A DNA stretch of 64,000 nucleotides from Gigaspora margarita (GCA_009809945.1 WTPW01000660.1:282601-346600), one strand, 5' to 3'; shown: positions 1 through 11,700, counted from the stretch's first letter. The notes: generated by a model not told the origin, from the letters alone. Translations and numbers: made by a program.

Positions 1-1129
1 AAAACCTGTAAAAACTTTTTATATAAAGTAAGTATTAGTAAATAATAATTAGATCATTGGAGCATATAGTTGCATGCATATATATGCACCAGTTACTTCA
101 AAAAATTCCAGATCATGCACTATTTGTTGCACTAGCCCAATTTTAAAATACCATTATATGCAATATAAAAAACAGTAGATCCAGATTTTTATCATGCTAT
201 TTTATATATTGCTGAATACCAAGCAATGCAGAATATCTTTACTCAAAAGCAATACTTTAATATGTTCTAAAAAGTCTAAAAGAACCTCAAATATTTTTTA
301 TATAGGTCATAACTGGAGTTTGACCATTTTGATCTAAATTGCTAAAAATAACAAAACTATATTTTGTTAAATAACATTTGATCCAGTGATCAGTTTTGAA
401 AGTTTTATTTTAAAAAAAAACTCCATTCAAATTGAACTAATAGATGCTATATTAATTGCTAAAAACTGTTTTTTTTTTTTGCTTTTCAAATTTTAGAAGT
501 TTTTGCTATAATTTGTAATGTATGACCTCTGTTGGGGTCCTAGTCTGGGTCAGGCAAAATACATTTTATTCATCACTACCAAAATTTGTGTTGGATGAAA
601 ATAGAGACTTATACACTCATACTATTGTAAAAAATAGCATTATAGTTGAAAGACATTATGTGGTCTCTAAGTATAACAAAGAATTATGTACCTGAATATT
701 ACAGTACTTTCACAATAAAGCAAATTACTACAACTACTACAAAACATTTGCCACAATTTCAGAACACCATATAGGAATTATGCAAAAAGAAGTCCAGGCA
801 TATGTTAACAAATATGCCTCTTGATAGTGAGCACTTATCTTAAAGAAAAGACTGATATAATACCAGTAGTATCTACTGTAAAATCATGTTCAGATTACCT
901 TGTAGACTTTTGTGATTTCTTAGAGATGAATAATAGTTTTTTATAGTTACTTATATGTATCTATATGGTTTCAAAATTTCTTGTAGCTGTTCTTCTAAAA
1001 AACAAGGAGTTCAACTCATCTTATAGAAAATGGTCTTAAAATTTTGGGCCCCTTACTTTTCTTTAAAGTGACAATGACAAGGAGTTTGTTGTGCAAATTC
1101 TTACCCAAATATGTGTAACTTTTGTTATT
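1..1129. other. AT-rich stretch without a recognisable gene
   Basis: No open frame, RNA motif or bounded repeat could be supported here. The stretch lies just upstream of an integrase remnant, so it may be more decayed retroelement sequence, but I could not read any pol motif in it. Confidence 0.4.
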
Positions 1130-1720
1130 ACTATTAGACATGGTCACCCCTAATACTCACAGTTTCAAATGCCAGGTTGAAAATCTTAACCAGACCATTG
1201 CTTGTAGTTTTACCAAAATGCTATAGAATAAGAACAGCCAATTACAATATCTTTGTTGTATTGTATAACTCTTCTATATATAAAGCACATGGTCATACAC
1301 CATATGAGGTAATGTTTGGTTGGAAAATGCGCTGTTTTATGATGTGCTAATGAATGCAGAATATTGAGGGGTGATTGTGAAGATATTGATATTACACCTG
1401 AGATTGTTGATCAATATATTCATATATACTGCAAGTTCAACAATCTATTAATGAATTATTAGAAATCTCATAAAAAGATATATAAAAAAAGTAGTGTTTA
1501 TAAAAAAAAATTGTCAAACAATACAATTGAAGCTGGGACCATAGTTGCTATTGCACCAGGTCATGATACAAACCAACAAACTCAAAAGCAGAAGCTATAG
1601 CTAACATTTTCACAAGAAGGCATGTTCAAAGCATTAATATTCAATGATTGCACAGCAATAGTTGAAATAAATAGCAAGGAGATTTTAATTCCTATTAATA
1701 GAATCAAAGTTATCTAAATA
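1130..1720 (+). pseudogene. Retroelement integrase C-terminal remnant
   Basis: Broken plus-strand reading pieces match the C-terminal half of a retrotransposon-type integrase. RHGHP is followed near 1173 by QVENLNQTIACSFTKML, which is the usual 'G-QVE-x-x-NQTI' segment. Near 1265-1330 comes YKAHGHTPYEVMFGWKMR, the 'TPYEVMFGRKPR'-type motif. A further piece near 1530 reads IEAGTIVAIAPGHD, followed near 1650 by a basic tail ending around 1717. Stops and frame changes separate the pieces and no catalytic DDE core is visible upstream, so it cannot be active. A host-domesticated integrase such as a KRBA2/GIN-like gene is an alternative origin. Family assignment rests on recognised motifs, not on a search. 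Confidence 0.6.
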
Positions 1721-1739
1721 AAGAAAAAACATATAAAAA

Positions 1740-1990
1740 AATAAACTAAAAACTAATAAAAAAACTTATAAAAAATAAAAAAAAAGCAAAAAATGAATAA
1801 GTGAGGTAATTAAAAAAAATAATAATATTTGAAAAGAAATTGAAAAAAAGAGAATTTTAAGAAAAAATAATGAAGAAAAAAAAAAAAATAAAGCAAAAAA
1901 GGAATTGAAGAAAAGGAAACTGAAAAAAGGAAAACAAAAAAAGAAGAGAATCAAAAACCAAAAAAAATATAAAAAGAAATTGAAAAAAAA
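1740..1990. repeat. A-rich low-complexity tract
   Basis: The plus strand is almost pure purine, with runs of A broken by G. The reverse strand therefore gives a spurious Phe/Leu-rich open frame. It directly follows the integrase remnant and may be a degenerate tail or simple sequence. Confidence 0.7.
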
Positions 1991-2439
1991 ATTAGAGAAA
2001 ATAAAAGTGCTGGTATTAGAGTTAGGTTAGAGTCAGTATTAAGACTTGAAAATATAATGTGTTAGAGTTTTAAAAATAATGTTTTAGCATTTTTAGCATA
2101 AGCTTTATTGCAATAAATCACAATTCTCCTAAAATGCATTTTTTTGGTACACTAAAAAAGTTTAGTGCTTACAATATGCAGATTATTTGTTTTGTTTGTT
2201 TTGAATTTTTTCTATTTGTGCTATGCTTACTTGATCTTTGTTTGCTTCACATGTTTATAAATTTTGGTAATGATTCCCAGTTTTTACAAACTAAATTTTT
2301 TTTAAAATTATAGTATAAGATAGCTGCACAGTATGTGATATTATGCAAGACCAGTATGATCACATGCACCAGGTAAGGGGAAGCCTGTTATTGGTTTCTA
2401 TTCATATTTTTTACTGGACATAATACTTTTCTGAAACAA

Positions 2440-2912
2440 AATATTGTTGAAAAGCCCGTTAATTATTAAAGTGAACTGAATTTAAATAATAACATTAAGG
2501 CTACACAAAGTTAATTTTTCATTTTTTTGCATAACTGCTGACCCAATTTTTTCAAAAAAAACAACAAAAAAATCCAATTTAGCTACTGGGCCACTCTATT
2601 AAGAGCTCAGCGATTTATAAACAAATGCAAAATTTCCTATTGTGCCAATTATTCTATTTTTTAATTTTTCAGAATTACCTGATAGGTCTGATAGAAAAAA
2701 ACCAAAATTCTAATTTCATGTTATACAAACTAAAGAATTAACTTTGCATGACCTTAAATGTGAACATGAATTAATTTAGGCCATGCAAAGTTAATTTCTT
2801 TTTTTAAAAAAATAAAATAAAAATAAAAAATTTGACCTGCTCACTGGAATTTTGAAACCTTAGGTTATGCAAAACAATAAATTAGCTTTGCATAGCCTAA
2901 TCATGAATTTTC
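2440..2912. repeat. Cluster of short inverted repeats
   Basis: The word GGCCATGCAAAGTTAAT and its reverse complement recur in both orientations, near 2498, 2735-2753, 2776-2793, 2861 and 2894-2911. Two of these pairs form hairpins (2733-2793 and 2861-2911). It looks like remains of a small palindromic element; no target duplication was identified. Confidence 0.5.
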
Positions 2913-3368
2913 TTGAAACACAATAAATAAAGTGAACAAATTAAACTTCAAACTATTTATAGTTAATTATAATACAAACATTGAAGTGAGCAAATTAAAG
3001 TTTATACTCATTCTGATAATTTGCATTCTTTTGAAACACAATCATTAAAGTAAACCAAATTAAACTTCATACTTACCCTTGTACTATCATTGCAGCTACA
3101 GTGCCTAATTATTAGATAGGAGACCTTTGCATTGCCTAAATGGTCGCAGAATGCATCTTTATCTACCAATAATTAAACAAGCAATAATATATTACCTAGA
3201 AAAAATGATAATTTTTTAGTAATTTGATTTCAACAATTAAATGCATTTACAACATTAATCAGAAAATACCTGCTTCTAAGATTAAGGCAACAAATTGAAT
3301 ATGTAATTCTATAAAATCTTCCAATCCTGCATTTTGACAAGCACTCCAAATTACCATGGTTTTTGATA
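2913..3368. other. Gene-free AT-rich stretch with faint direct repeats
   Basis: Phrases such as AAACACAATNAATAAAGTGAAC followed by AAATTAAACTTC recur near 2919, 2990 and 3035, a weak tandem pattern. Nothing else was seen. Confidence 0.35.
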
Positions 3369-3703
3369 ATTGTTCATGAAGAAATCTGTCATACTAACAA
3401 TCACTTTAAAGACTTTACATTTTATTGACACTCATTTCACTAGCAAGCTTATTTTACATATAATTAATTTACAAACGAATTCATTTTGCAGACAACTAAT
3501 AGCTCATATAACTTGATTCTATACTAATCCTAATGATAATAATTAGAATTACTTTGCAAAATGAGCTGCAGTAAATATATTGTTTACAAAATGAAATTAT
3601 CTGTAAAGCAACCATTTGTAAAATAGGCTTATTAGTAAAATGAGTGTTAGTAAAATGTGATGTCTTTGAAGTGAAACTAGTTACTAAACAAAAGATGAAC
3701 CCA
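3369..3703. repeat. Long imperfect inverted repeat (foldback element)
   Basis: The left arm (about 3369-3513) and the reverse complement of the right arm (about 3545-3703) align over more than 100 bp. Shared blocks include ACACTCATTT, ACTA.CAAGC.TATTTTACA and TTCATTTTGCA. The spacer is about 35 bp. A small reverse-strand open frame at 3496-3765 falls across the right arm and has no family resemblance. Likely a foldback MITE; boundaries are approximate and no target duplication was found. Confidence 0.6.
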
Positions 3704-4399
3704 AGCTCAAAGAAAAAACCCCAGTAGCAAAATCTAATAAACAATAAAGCCATAACAAAATGCAAAAATCTAATTTGAGCATTAGTATTGCATCATTTTT
3801 GATAAATTAATATATTGATCAACAATAATGTCACATTACGACATTAGTCAAAAGAATGTCATCATAGTAATATCATAAATTCAAAAATACTATATTATAA
3901 TATTATCTGTTAAAGCCAAAAAATGTCGTAATTAATGATTAATATTTGAAATATCCTTACTTTAAATGACAAGTGACAATGAAATCATCATAAAAATCAT
4001 AAGCAAAACCTTACCACATTTATGTTACACATAAAACATAATTGTACTAGTAATGCAAAATACACCAATGTGCATTATCCAAAATATAAATTATTAAACC
4101 ACACATAAATTAACAAATATATGTTCCAACCATCTTTGAACTATACTATTAATCATTAACATCAGCTTTGCATTATATATGATTAATAATCAGTAATGTC
4201 AGCCTTGCATCATAAAGCATGATCTACATGTAAGGTCAGATGCAAAAATCTTAACTCCTTCCAAAAATGAATCAATAAAAATCATTACTCCTACCAAAAA
4301 AGGATTTTGCAAAAATTAGAATAGTGGACATAAAAAAGTTGAACAATACCATCCCTCCACATTTTATGTTGCACATTCCATGTGATCATACTGGTATTA
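3704..4399. other. Gene-free AT-rich stretch
   Basis: No supported coding region. The reverse-strand frame at 4291-4488 runs across the direct repeat at 4400-4459 and resembles nothing known. Confidence 0.35.
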
Positions 4400-4459
4400 C
4401 TACTTAGTCTGGGCTTGGAAATTAGTATTCTACTTAGTTTGGGCTTGGAAACAGTATTT
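4400..4459. repeat. Two tandem 30-bp units
   Basis: CTACTTAGTCTGGGCTTGG (4400) is followed by a second unit starting CTACTTAGTTTGGGCTTGG (4430). The unit length is 30 bp with few differences. Confidence 0.7.
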
Positions 4460-4552
4460 AAAATTTTGGACTTGAACACTGTTATCATAAGAACAGCATA
4501 ATAGCTATAAGTGTTTCAAGTTATTGTTTATGTTCTAATTTATGCTTACTAA

Positions 4553-4574
4553 AAATATATATATATATATATAT
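4553..4574. repeat. AT dinucleotide microsatellite
   Basis: An uninterrupted (AT)n run of about 20 bp. Further AT-rich palindromic sequence continues to about 4610. Confidence 0.8.
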
Positions 4575-4853
4575 TATATGCCATATATATATTAAAATAT
4601 ATATACATTTTTAGCTCTATAACTAATGTTATAATATTACCTATAAAAGCATAATAGCATAGATTAAATATAAAAATTTAACTTAATTTCTATTAACACA
4701 TCTATATATGAATATATATTAAAGCAAGTTTTTTATCTACATATATATAAGCAACTAATAATTTTGATAATAAATGATTACAATTAGTTGTATTTATTAT
4801 TTATAATTTGGTGTAACAACATTATGTAAAAACCAATTACTAATAATTACTAC

Positions 4854-4932
4854 TTATAAGAACACTATTTTTATTTTACGTTCTTAAAAAAATTTTAATA
4901 GAGAACAATAAAAATTTTTAGTGTTCTTATAA
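4854..4932. repeat. Short palindromic repeat, 14-bp perfect arms
   Basis: TTATAAGAACACTA (4854-4867) is matched by its exact reverse complement at 4919-4932, and a third partial copy follows at about 4939. This could be a minimal MITE or a decayed foldback end. Confidence 0.6.
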
Positions 4933-5824
4933 AAACTCAGAGAACACTAATTTTGAATATTTTGAATACTGCTTGGAAATCAGCATTTCTATTTAATTTG
5001 AAACCACAACCAAAGAATCATTCTCAAACCTATTTCAAAATAAATTTGTTTTGTTTGATTAGGCTTAAAGATTGCTATTAGGCTAAATTAGAAGGTACTA
5101 TATATATCAAAATTTTGCAAAACTTCTTTTTACAAATACATAGGTCTTATAAGTGATTTTTAACAAAGTGAATATTTGTTTGAATTTTTTAATTGTGCAA
5201 TATTATATCTAAAATTGGATTGCCAGTAGTAGTTTTTGGCCTGAATTTTGCATACAGAATGATCAATACATGATGTGATTTGTAATTTCAGCCTAAAATC
5301 TCATGCAATATTTAGCTTTAGCCAAATTTAGCATCAGCTATTTTAATAATTAATAGTAACACTAATCACATACTGGCATTCAATACTAGTATGCAGTATA
5401 ACATGAAGATTGATATCAAAAAATAAACAAAAAAAAAACTAAAAAAAATAAATTTAATAGATTTCAAGTTAGAGTTGATAGTTAGAAATTAATATGAGGC
5501 ATAGTATATAGAAAATCTTGCAAGTAATTTTTTTTAAAGAAAAGGTGGTTCCATAAATAAAATTTTGTATTAGAAGGTATTTATTAAAAAAATAGCATAA
5601 CAACAAAAATTTTAAGTTATACTAGATCTTTACATTATACTGTATTTAAAAAATTTGATTTATAAATCATTGTAGTGTTGAGCACCAGTAGTACAATTTA
5701 GTAAAACTGATTTTATTAATAAAATTATACTAATTGATTTTAACTTTTTGCTATAAGTAAACTTATACAATACCATAAATATATTATTTGGTATATTTTA
5801 TATGAATTTAACTACCGGTAACCG

Positions 5825-5896
5825 GCGGTGCTATCACCGTAGCTCAATGTAAATAAATCAGCGGTGATATCACCATAGCACAAAGTAAATAAATTA
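5825..5896 (+). repeat. Tandem 36-bp duplication in the left MULE terminus
   Basis: Units at 5825-5860 and 5861-5896 both begin GCGGTG(C/A)TATCACC and end in AAATAAAT(C/T)A. Each carries a TIR-like core, so the end has two possible transposase sites. Confidence 0.75.
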
Positions 5897-6175
5897 TTTT
5901 GTACTTAATCATCAAAGTTTAATTAAATGATTTCTTTATGCTATTATTTATGCGGGGCGGATAAATGATGTAATCAGTACATGCCTAAAATAAAAAACAA
6001 AAAACGTGATTAAATCAATAATCTGGCTTCTTTTCGCTCATTTTCTTGTTCATTAAAAATGATCACCTTATTTTTGTTCATCCCCTTGTCATTAAAGAAG
6101 TGCCTTGTAAATAGAATAAAGAACGACACAAATATTTAAATGCAATATTATACAAACCTCCAAATTCAAGACTTA

Positions 6176-9100
6176 ATGAATGAAGCAATGGAAGGTATAT
6201 TTATATGTTTACTGCCTGTTTGTAAAAAAAAAATGCCATATTGAAGAAAACTAAAGCAATAAATGGGTCAAATAATATAATCCTTTTTTATAAAATACCC
6301 AAAATGATATAGCTTCTGTTGTGCACAATGAACAAGACCAACGATCTTATATTCAAGACAACTTAATAAGGGATGAAAATTATGTAAATACCGTTTGGGA
6401 TGATCTTGAGCTTATTGAGAAAAATCATCCAGAAAACATTTGAGATAATATAAGTACTGAGGAAGATAATATGGACGCTATGGAAAATGATATTGCAGCC
6501 GCTCAAGAAAGTTTTGAGGAAGATTATCCATTAGAGGAAGATTATCCATTAAATATCGAAGATTATCCAGATACTGCTGTTGAAAACATTCCCACTATTT
6601 CTACAGAAGAAATTACCATTAAAGAAGGCGATTCTTTTTTTTCATAGAAAGAAGCTGAATCAAATCTGGAAAATTATGCAAAAACATTAGGATTTTCTTT
6701 ACGTCGTAAACGGTTTGAAGTTAATAAAGCTGGAGTTATATGTCGTTAAACATTTGAATGCAGTTTTTCTGGTGAATCTGTATCAAATAAAGTGATTGAT
6801 TCAAGCCACCAACGCCAATGTATATCTAAGAAAATTAAATGCCCATGGCATGTAAATCTTAATATGGCAAAATTATCATCCGAAATAATTATTACAAGCA
6901 TTGTTGATAAGCATAATCATAATATAGTGCCTAATATGGCCTTGTTTAATGCTAAATATCGCAAATTATCAGATGATATAATGAAGGATATTGAATTTTA
7001 CACAACTAAAGGAAATATGTGTTCGAAACAGATATATCCTTTATTAGTTGAAAGCTTTCCAAACCAATTAATTTACAAAAAAGACCTCTATAATGCTGTT
7101 CAAAAATTTAGAGCACCATTTACTAAGCGTCAGAGCGATGCTCAGCATATGATTAATAAATTATTAGCTTTGAAAGATCAAGATCCTGACTGGATAATTA
7201 ATACAAGACTTGATCCATTTGACAACTGACTTATTGGATTATTTTGGATGTCACCTAGTCAGCNCCAATGTCTTATANGCTATAATGATNTTGTACAAAC
7301 NGATAATACATGCAAAACTAACTGGTTTGACATGTATCTAGCTTTGTTAGTTGTCGTGGATAATAATACAAAGAGCAGACTAGTTGCGCAATGTTTGTTG
7401 GAAGATGAGACCATTGAAAGCTACGAATGGTATCTTAGTTGTGTTCTTCAAGCAACTAATAACATTCTGCCCATTTGTTTATTTTCAGATACAGATCTGG
7501 CATTAATTAATGCAATAACTTCAGTAATGCCCACGACTCATCATTTTCTCTGCATATTCCACATTCAAGAAAATTTGCGGAAAAATTTGTGAAGTAAACT
7601 TGGTCAAAATTTTGAATCATTCTATAAAAAATTTTTATATGCCAGAAATAGCCTGTATGAGAATGACTTTTACCATCGCTGGACACACTTGCTCGAACAA
7701 TATCCTCAATCACGTGAATATCTTATCCATACATTAAATAAGTGTTGTAAATCATGGGCAAAGTGCTTTCAAGTCTGATTTTTTACTGCAGGGATTCAAA
7801 GCACACAAAGAGTTGAAGTTATGAATCGGTTAATTAAAACAGGCACTAGTAGTACTTCTTCTTTGTGTTCTTTATATGATCAAATTCAATGGTTACTAGA
7901 CAATGAATCTCAGTGGGCCTGACACAATGAATATCTTCAGAGCCTTCCAACTCACCAAACACCCTCAGTCATTGAACCCATAATTCATGAAGTTTTTGCG
8001 GTAATAAAAAAATACTTACCAGCACATATTCAATCTATTCAAAAACAACAGATTAATGGATCTTTATTGTATCAAGCAAAAATAATTTCTAAAGAATCTA
8101 TTAATCTTATACGAGAAGATACTAATCAGCTAGATTGTGATTCTAGCTTCCTTGAGAACCAACTTGATAGACCTCAAATCTCTTTACACTCTCTTTTAGA
8201 TTATGTACAGCTATCTGATATTGTAGAAATTTGGGAGCTCATCGGAATTGCAATACAATATAGACATTACATTATTTTATTAGTTGATGGGGGCATTTGT
8301 GTACTTGTCTATCAGTTATTAACCGTGAACTTATATGTGCACATTTTTTTCAAGTTATGGTAAATTCAAAGACTGCCAAATTTAACATTGGCCTCATTGC
8401 AAATCGATGGTATTTAGAAGAATTTCAAGATGATGATGCTCAACTGGATTTACAAAAAACCGTGGATGTAACGACACAATTTCAACGAGATAGTAATGCA
8501 GAAATGACTACTGATTTGCGTGTATTTAATGAGCTCAGACCATCGAATATTTTTGCAACTAAAGCAAAAAAGCATATACGAAGAGAAGTTAGATATGTGC
8601 ACGGGTTTGGAAAGCTTAAAAAAGCACTTAATTTGGCACTTGATTTAAAATGTGAAGACGAATTTATTAACATAGTAGACAGTTTTATTACTCAGAAAAA
8701 AAATAGTGTTAAAGATACAAACAATGAAAAAGAAAATTTAGACATTCAAGATCCTTTGGTTCAAAAATGACGTGGGCGCCCACCAAATAGTCGCATTAAG
8801 TCAGCATTAGAGACATTATATAATGGTAGTTCCGGAAATAGTGCAGTAAACCCACCTGATCCCAATTTGTATGCACATGTACGTAGCGATACAAACAATG
8901 AAGATAATATAAATTCATCTGTCAATCTATTGGTTCAAAAGCGACGTGGATGCCCACCAAAGTCATTGCTGGAGAGTACTGATTTGAATGTGCATGAGGG
9001 TATAAACACACAGGAAATTCCACAGCAACAATATTTGGTTAGAAGCACTGTTGACAGTAATGTAGATTCTGATAATGCTCTTGGTGAAGAAGCTAAATCA

Positions 9101-9196
9101 TTCGTTGCAAATAATAATACGATCAAGCATAAGTATATATGCAAGGCTTGTGGTGAATCTGGTCACAATGTTCGAAAATGTAAATACCAAGAATGA
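6176..9196 (+). pseudogene. MULE transposase with FAR1-like, SWIM and CCHC zinc fingers
   Basis: This encoded the transposase of the surrounding element. One frame holds an acidic N-terminus with EEDYPLEEDYPL repeats, a FAR1-like DNA-binding region (about 6640-6930, ending HNHNIVPNM), and the DDE core (about 7230-7850; WFDMYLALLVVVDN, FSDTDLALINAI, HHFLCIFHIQENL, GIQSTQRVE). After a +2 frame change near 8295 comes a SWIM finger (CTC...ICAHFF), then two AT-hook-like RGRPP/RGCPP stretches. A CCHC knuckle (CKACGESGHNVRKC) ends the protein at 9196. The likely start is ATG at 6176, with a GT-AG intron at 6195-6312 that joins in phase (MNEAME|ASVVHNEQ). Eight in-frame stops (6441, 6645, 6747, 7227, 7590, 7776, 7920, 8768) and four Ns near 7260-7300 show it is dead. 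Confidence 0.85.
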
Positions 9197-9750
9197 ATTG
9201 GTTCTATTCTCTTTATAGCAAATAAGCATGTATACGCGTATAGTATAGATTTTGAATATTTAGAGTTATAATAGATAGCGATAGTACAATTTGTATTAAT
9301 GATTAGTTAGGGTGGATTACAAGCAGCTAAAAAAATGTTTTCAAAGCTGTAGATAGTATAATTTAGCATAATGTTTTAATTAAGATTCAAATTGCTTTAT
9401 TGATATAACATTAAAGTTGTTTATTAATCATGAATACTGTATACTGGGCAATATATAAAATGTACAGTACATATAGAGTCTAAAATTCGAATATGTGCAT
9501 CTAATAAATTGATAAAATCTATCCTTTCGTTATTAGATTTGCATATTAGTTGTCTGTTTAATAATTTAAACGTAAGATTTGTATTAGGTTATATAACAAC
9601 CAGAAAATGAAAAAAAACTTTGGGTGCAGATAGCCAGCGCACATTTATATAACATAAAATTTTTTGACAAGGTTTAGACTAAGGAAATGTGCAAAAAAAG
9701 AAATTGCAAGAAAAAGCTATTATTAGTACACGTAAATGAAGTATAATTTT

Positions 9751-9911
9751 ACTTTAATTTTTTATATTGTACAACTAATAGTTTGCTATTGGTTAATTTT
9801 TATCACGTGGTACACCGGTGATATCAACGCACTTTAATTTTTTATATCGTACAACTAATAGTTTGCTATTGGTTAATTTTTTATCATATGATTTGGCAGT
9901 GATATCACCGC
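9751..9911 (+). repeat. Tandem duplication of about 80 bp in the right MULE terminus
   Basis: Units 9751-9830 and 9831-9911 share ACTTTAATTTTTTATAT, ACAACTAATAGTTTGC and a terminal GTGATATCA(A/C)CGC. Each unit ends with a TIR-like core, mirroring the duplication at the left end. Confidence 0.8.
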
Positions 9912-10009
9912 TGGTTATGGTTAGCAAAATTCATAAGAAATATATTAATAAATTTTTTTTTTTCACTTTACAACCCTGCGCTACCTTTATTAGTTATTTA
10001 AGTACATGT

Positions 10010-10022
10010 ACAGAAATATATT
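10010..10022. repeat. Left target-site duplication of the SINE
   Basis: ACAGAAATATATT is repeated exactly at 10477-10489, directly bordering both ends of the GC-rich insertion. Confidence 0.9.
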
Positions 10023-10476
10023 CTAATTTACGAGGTATGCTATTACCCGGCATTCCATCAATGCCCAGGTATGGTTGTTGCACCGGACATTATTCCTCCC
10101 AGCAAGCTCCGCCGGCACCTCCCCGGTCAGTCACCTGTTGGTACGGATCGCACTCCGGACACGTCGCCACGAGTTCTTGAAGTATCTTTTCAGACTTCGG
10201 CCTCTCAGTACGTCTCGTGACTTCGGTTATTCAAATTGGGGTTCTGACTCAAGTACGACCCCCGGAGGTTTTGAGCACAACTACTGCAGCGCCGCACCAG
10301 GAAGGTCCGTCAATTGACATCCCGGGTCCCTGTATCCTGCGGTGTTTCAGTTCCCTTTCCTTATTTGGTAGGACCCGCATCACAGATTTTCAAGATTTCG
10401 CCGCCAACAGAAATCGAACCGGCAACCTTCCGATTTGCATCCTCGGAGCATAACCGCTATGCTATCGACCCGGAGG
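10023..10476 (-). mobile_element. tRNA-type SINE, 454 bp, GC-rich
   Basis: This is an island of clearly higher GC in AT-rich DNA, bounded by a perfect 13-bp duplication. On the minus strand its head begins CCTCCGGGTCGATAGCATAG. It holds a matching pol III A box (TAGCATAGCGG, + coordinates 10454-10464) and B box (GGTTCGATTTC, 10410-10420) about 33 bp apart, with a partial anticodon-like stem (TCCGA/TCGGA). No acceptor stem closes, so it is tRNA-derived and not a working tRNA. The body after the tRNA-like head is about 370 bp of unknown origin, and no A-tail is seen at its left (3') end. Four overlapping open frames on the plus strand inside it reflect only its base composition. Retroposition by a LINE in trans is inferred from the SINE class. 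Confidence 0.8.
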
Positions 10477-10489
10477 ACAGAAATATATT
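10477..10489. repeat. Right target-site duplication of the SINE
   Basis: Exact second copy of ACAGAAATATATT, followed by an (AATA)n-like tract that belongs to the target and not the element. Confidence 0.9.
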
Positions 10490-10735
10490 AATAAATAAAT
10501 AAATAATAAAATACATAATATAAATAAAATTTTATATTATATATATTTGAAATAAAAAAACTTAATTAAAAAAAATCTCAATATATATAATATAAACTTA
10601 TCTAAAGCTGATTCAATGTTTGTGAAAATGATGCATTAAATGGGTCATTTTGCTAATACAATTCTCTAAATTAAGCTATAAATATATCTTCTAACTCTTT
10701 TTTAGAATAATTAAATTTTTTAACTGTACTGCAAT

Positions 10736-11019
10736 TAGGGTTTCTCAAACTAATAAATCAAATATTAGGCATATTTGAATTTGATCAAATTAAATAAGCC
10801 TTGATTTGAATTTGTTTTGAATTAAAAGTTCTGTATTTGAATTTGATTTGATTTGAAAAATTTTTAAAATTTTATTTATAAATTTTTTAAATTAAATCAA
10901 AAATTTCAAAATCAAATCAAATATTTATTAATTTGAATTTGAATTTATTTGTATTTGAAATTGATTTGCAATTAAATATTTGCTCGAATCAATCAAATCA
11001 TATCAAATTGTGAACCCTA
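10736..11019. mobile_element. hAT-type MITE with TTTGAATTTGA words
   Basis: The ends are TAGGGTTTCTCAAA and, reverse-complemented, TAGGGTTCACAATT. The flanking 8-mers are ACTGCAAT and ATTGCATT (6 of 8 match), an aged 8-bp duplication. The interior is almost only repeats of TTTGAATTTGAT and its complement, so it can fold on itself. No coding capacity. Confidence 0.6.
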
Positions 11020-11216
11020 ATTGCATTATCTAATAAATTTTAGCCAAATTTTAGCTGCAATTCTTAAAAATTGAGTTTTTATTAATTTCTAAGTAACACC
11101 AAAAGAAAATATAAAACTTAAATATAACCTATATGTAAATATGTATGCTTTCTCTTGGCAGGACTCAAATATTTACATACTAGCATGTTAGCATGATCTA
11201 CAATAACATATTTTAT

Positions 11217-11361
11217 AAAATTTTTAATCTTAAATAGTTTCGGGGTTTCGATAAGGTTTCAGGTTTCGGACAAGGTTTCAGAGTTTCGGAAGAGGTTTCA
11301 GAAGCTATAATCCGAAACCCGAAACTTTCGGATTTAGCAAAAAAGGTTTCAGTACCCAACT
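11217..11361 (-). mobile_element. Truncated hAT-like element with GTTTCGG repeats
   Basis: On the minus strand it starts TAGAGTTGGGTACTGAAACC, a hAT-like end, and then repeats GAAAC/GTTTCGG words at least eight times up to about 11235. No partner end or duplication was found on the left. It interrupts the MULE fragment that follows. Confidence 0.45.
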
Positions 11362-11449
11362 CTATAATGGACTCGACTCTTTGCGTGCTTTGAATCCCTC
11401 CAGTAAATTGTTTGTAAATCCAAGACGACTCTTTAGTACTATAAAGCAT
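11362..11449 (-). pseudogene. MULE transposase fragment
   Basis: The minus strand reads SSWIYKQFTGGIQSTQRVES, matching the same conserved segment of the transposase at 7800 (GIQSTQRVE) and showing a second MULE family member. It is cut at 11361 by the GTTTCGG-repeat insertion and has no upstream continuation in frame. Confidence 0.65.
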
Positions 11450-11700
11450 ATTAGTTAAATATTTTGTAACAGCTGGATATTATCCAATAGTTTTGCCCTA
11501 CAAGTTTCAAAAAGAATTATACATAAACTATTACAACAGGTATAAAAATCAGAATAAAATGATTCAAATTAAGAACATTTTATTTTCGGAATTTTTCGAG
11601 ACTTTTGCAATCATATTCCTTAATTCCGCCTGACAATACGCTCACTGGCCTAAATTATATATACTTTAATTTTCCTATATAAAATTTAGATGGGATAAAA

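Larger units (their letters stand above)
5812..9924 (+). mobile_element. MULE DNA transposon, about 4.1 kb, decayed
   Basis: The terminal inverted repeats are CTACCGGTAACCGGCGGTG at the left and CTAACCATAACCAGCGGTG (reverse-complemented right end). They enclose one transposase pseudogene on the plus strand. Similarity extends about 10 bp outside these limits (TATGAATTT in both flanks), so the true ends may be near 5801 and 9935; no 9-bp target duplication is evident. Both termini hold tandem copies of the terminal sequence: 36 bp twice on the left and about 80 bp twice on the right. The family call comes from the transposase. Confidence 0.8.

Noticed and set aside
1766-1954. Phe/Leu-rich minus-strand open frame
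   Set aside because: Reverse complement of an A-rich tract; pure composition effect.
10400-10476. tRNA gene on the minus strand
   Set aside because: A and B boxes are present, but the acceptor stem does not pair, the T stem is poor and the unit is part of a 454-bp insertion with target duplications; called a SINE.
10075-10502. Several overlapping plus-strand open frames of 60-80 codons
   Set aside because: They overlap one another within the GC-rich SINE, have no family resemblance and follow from its base composition.
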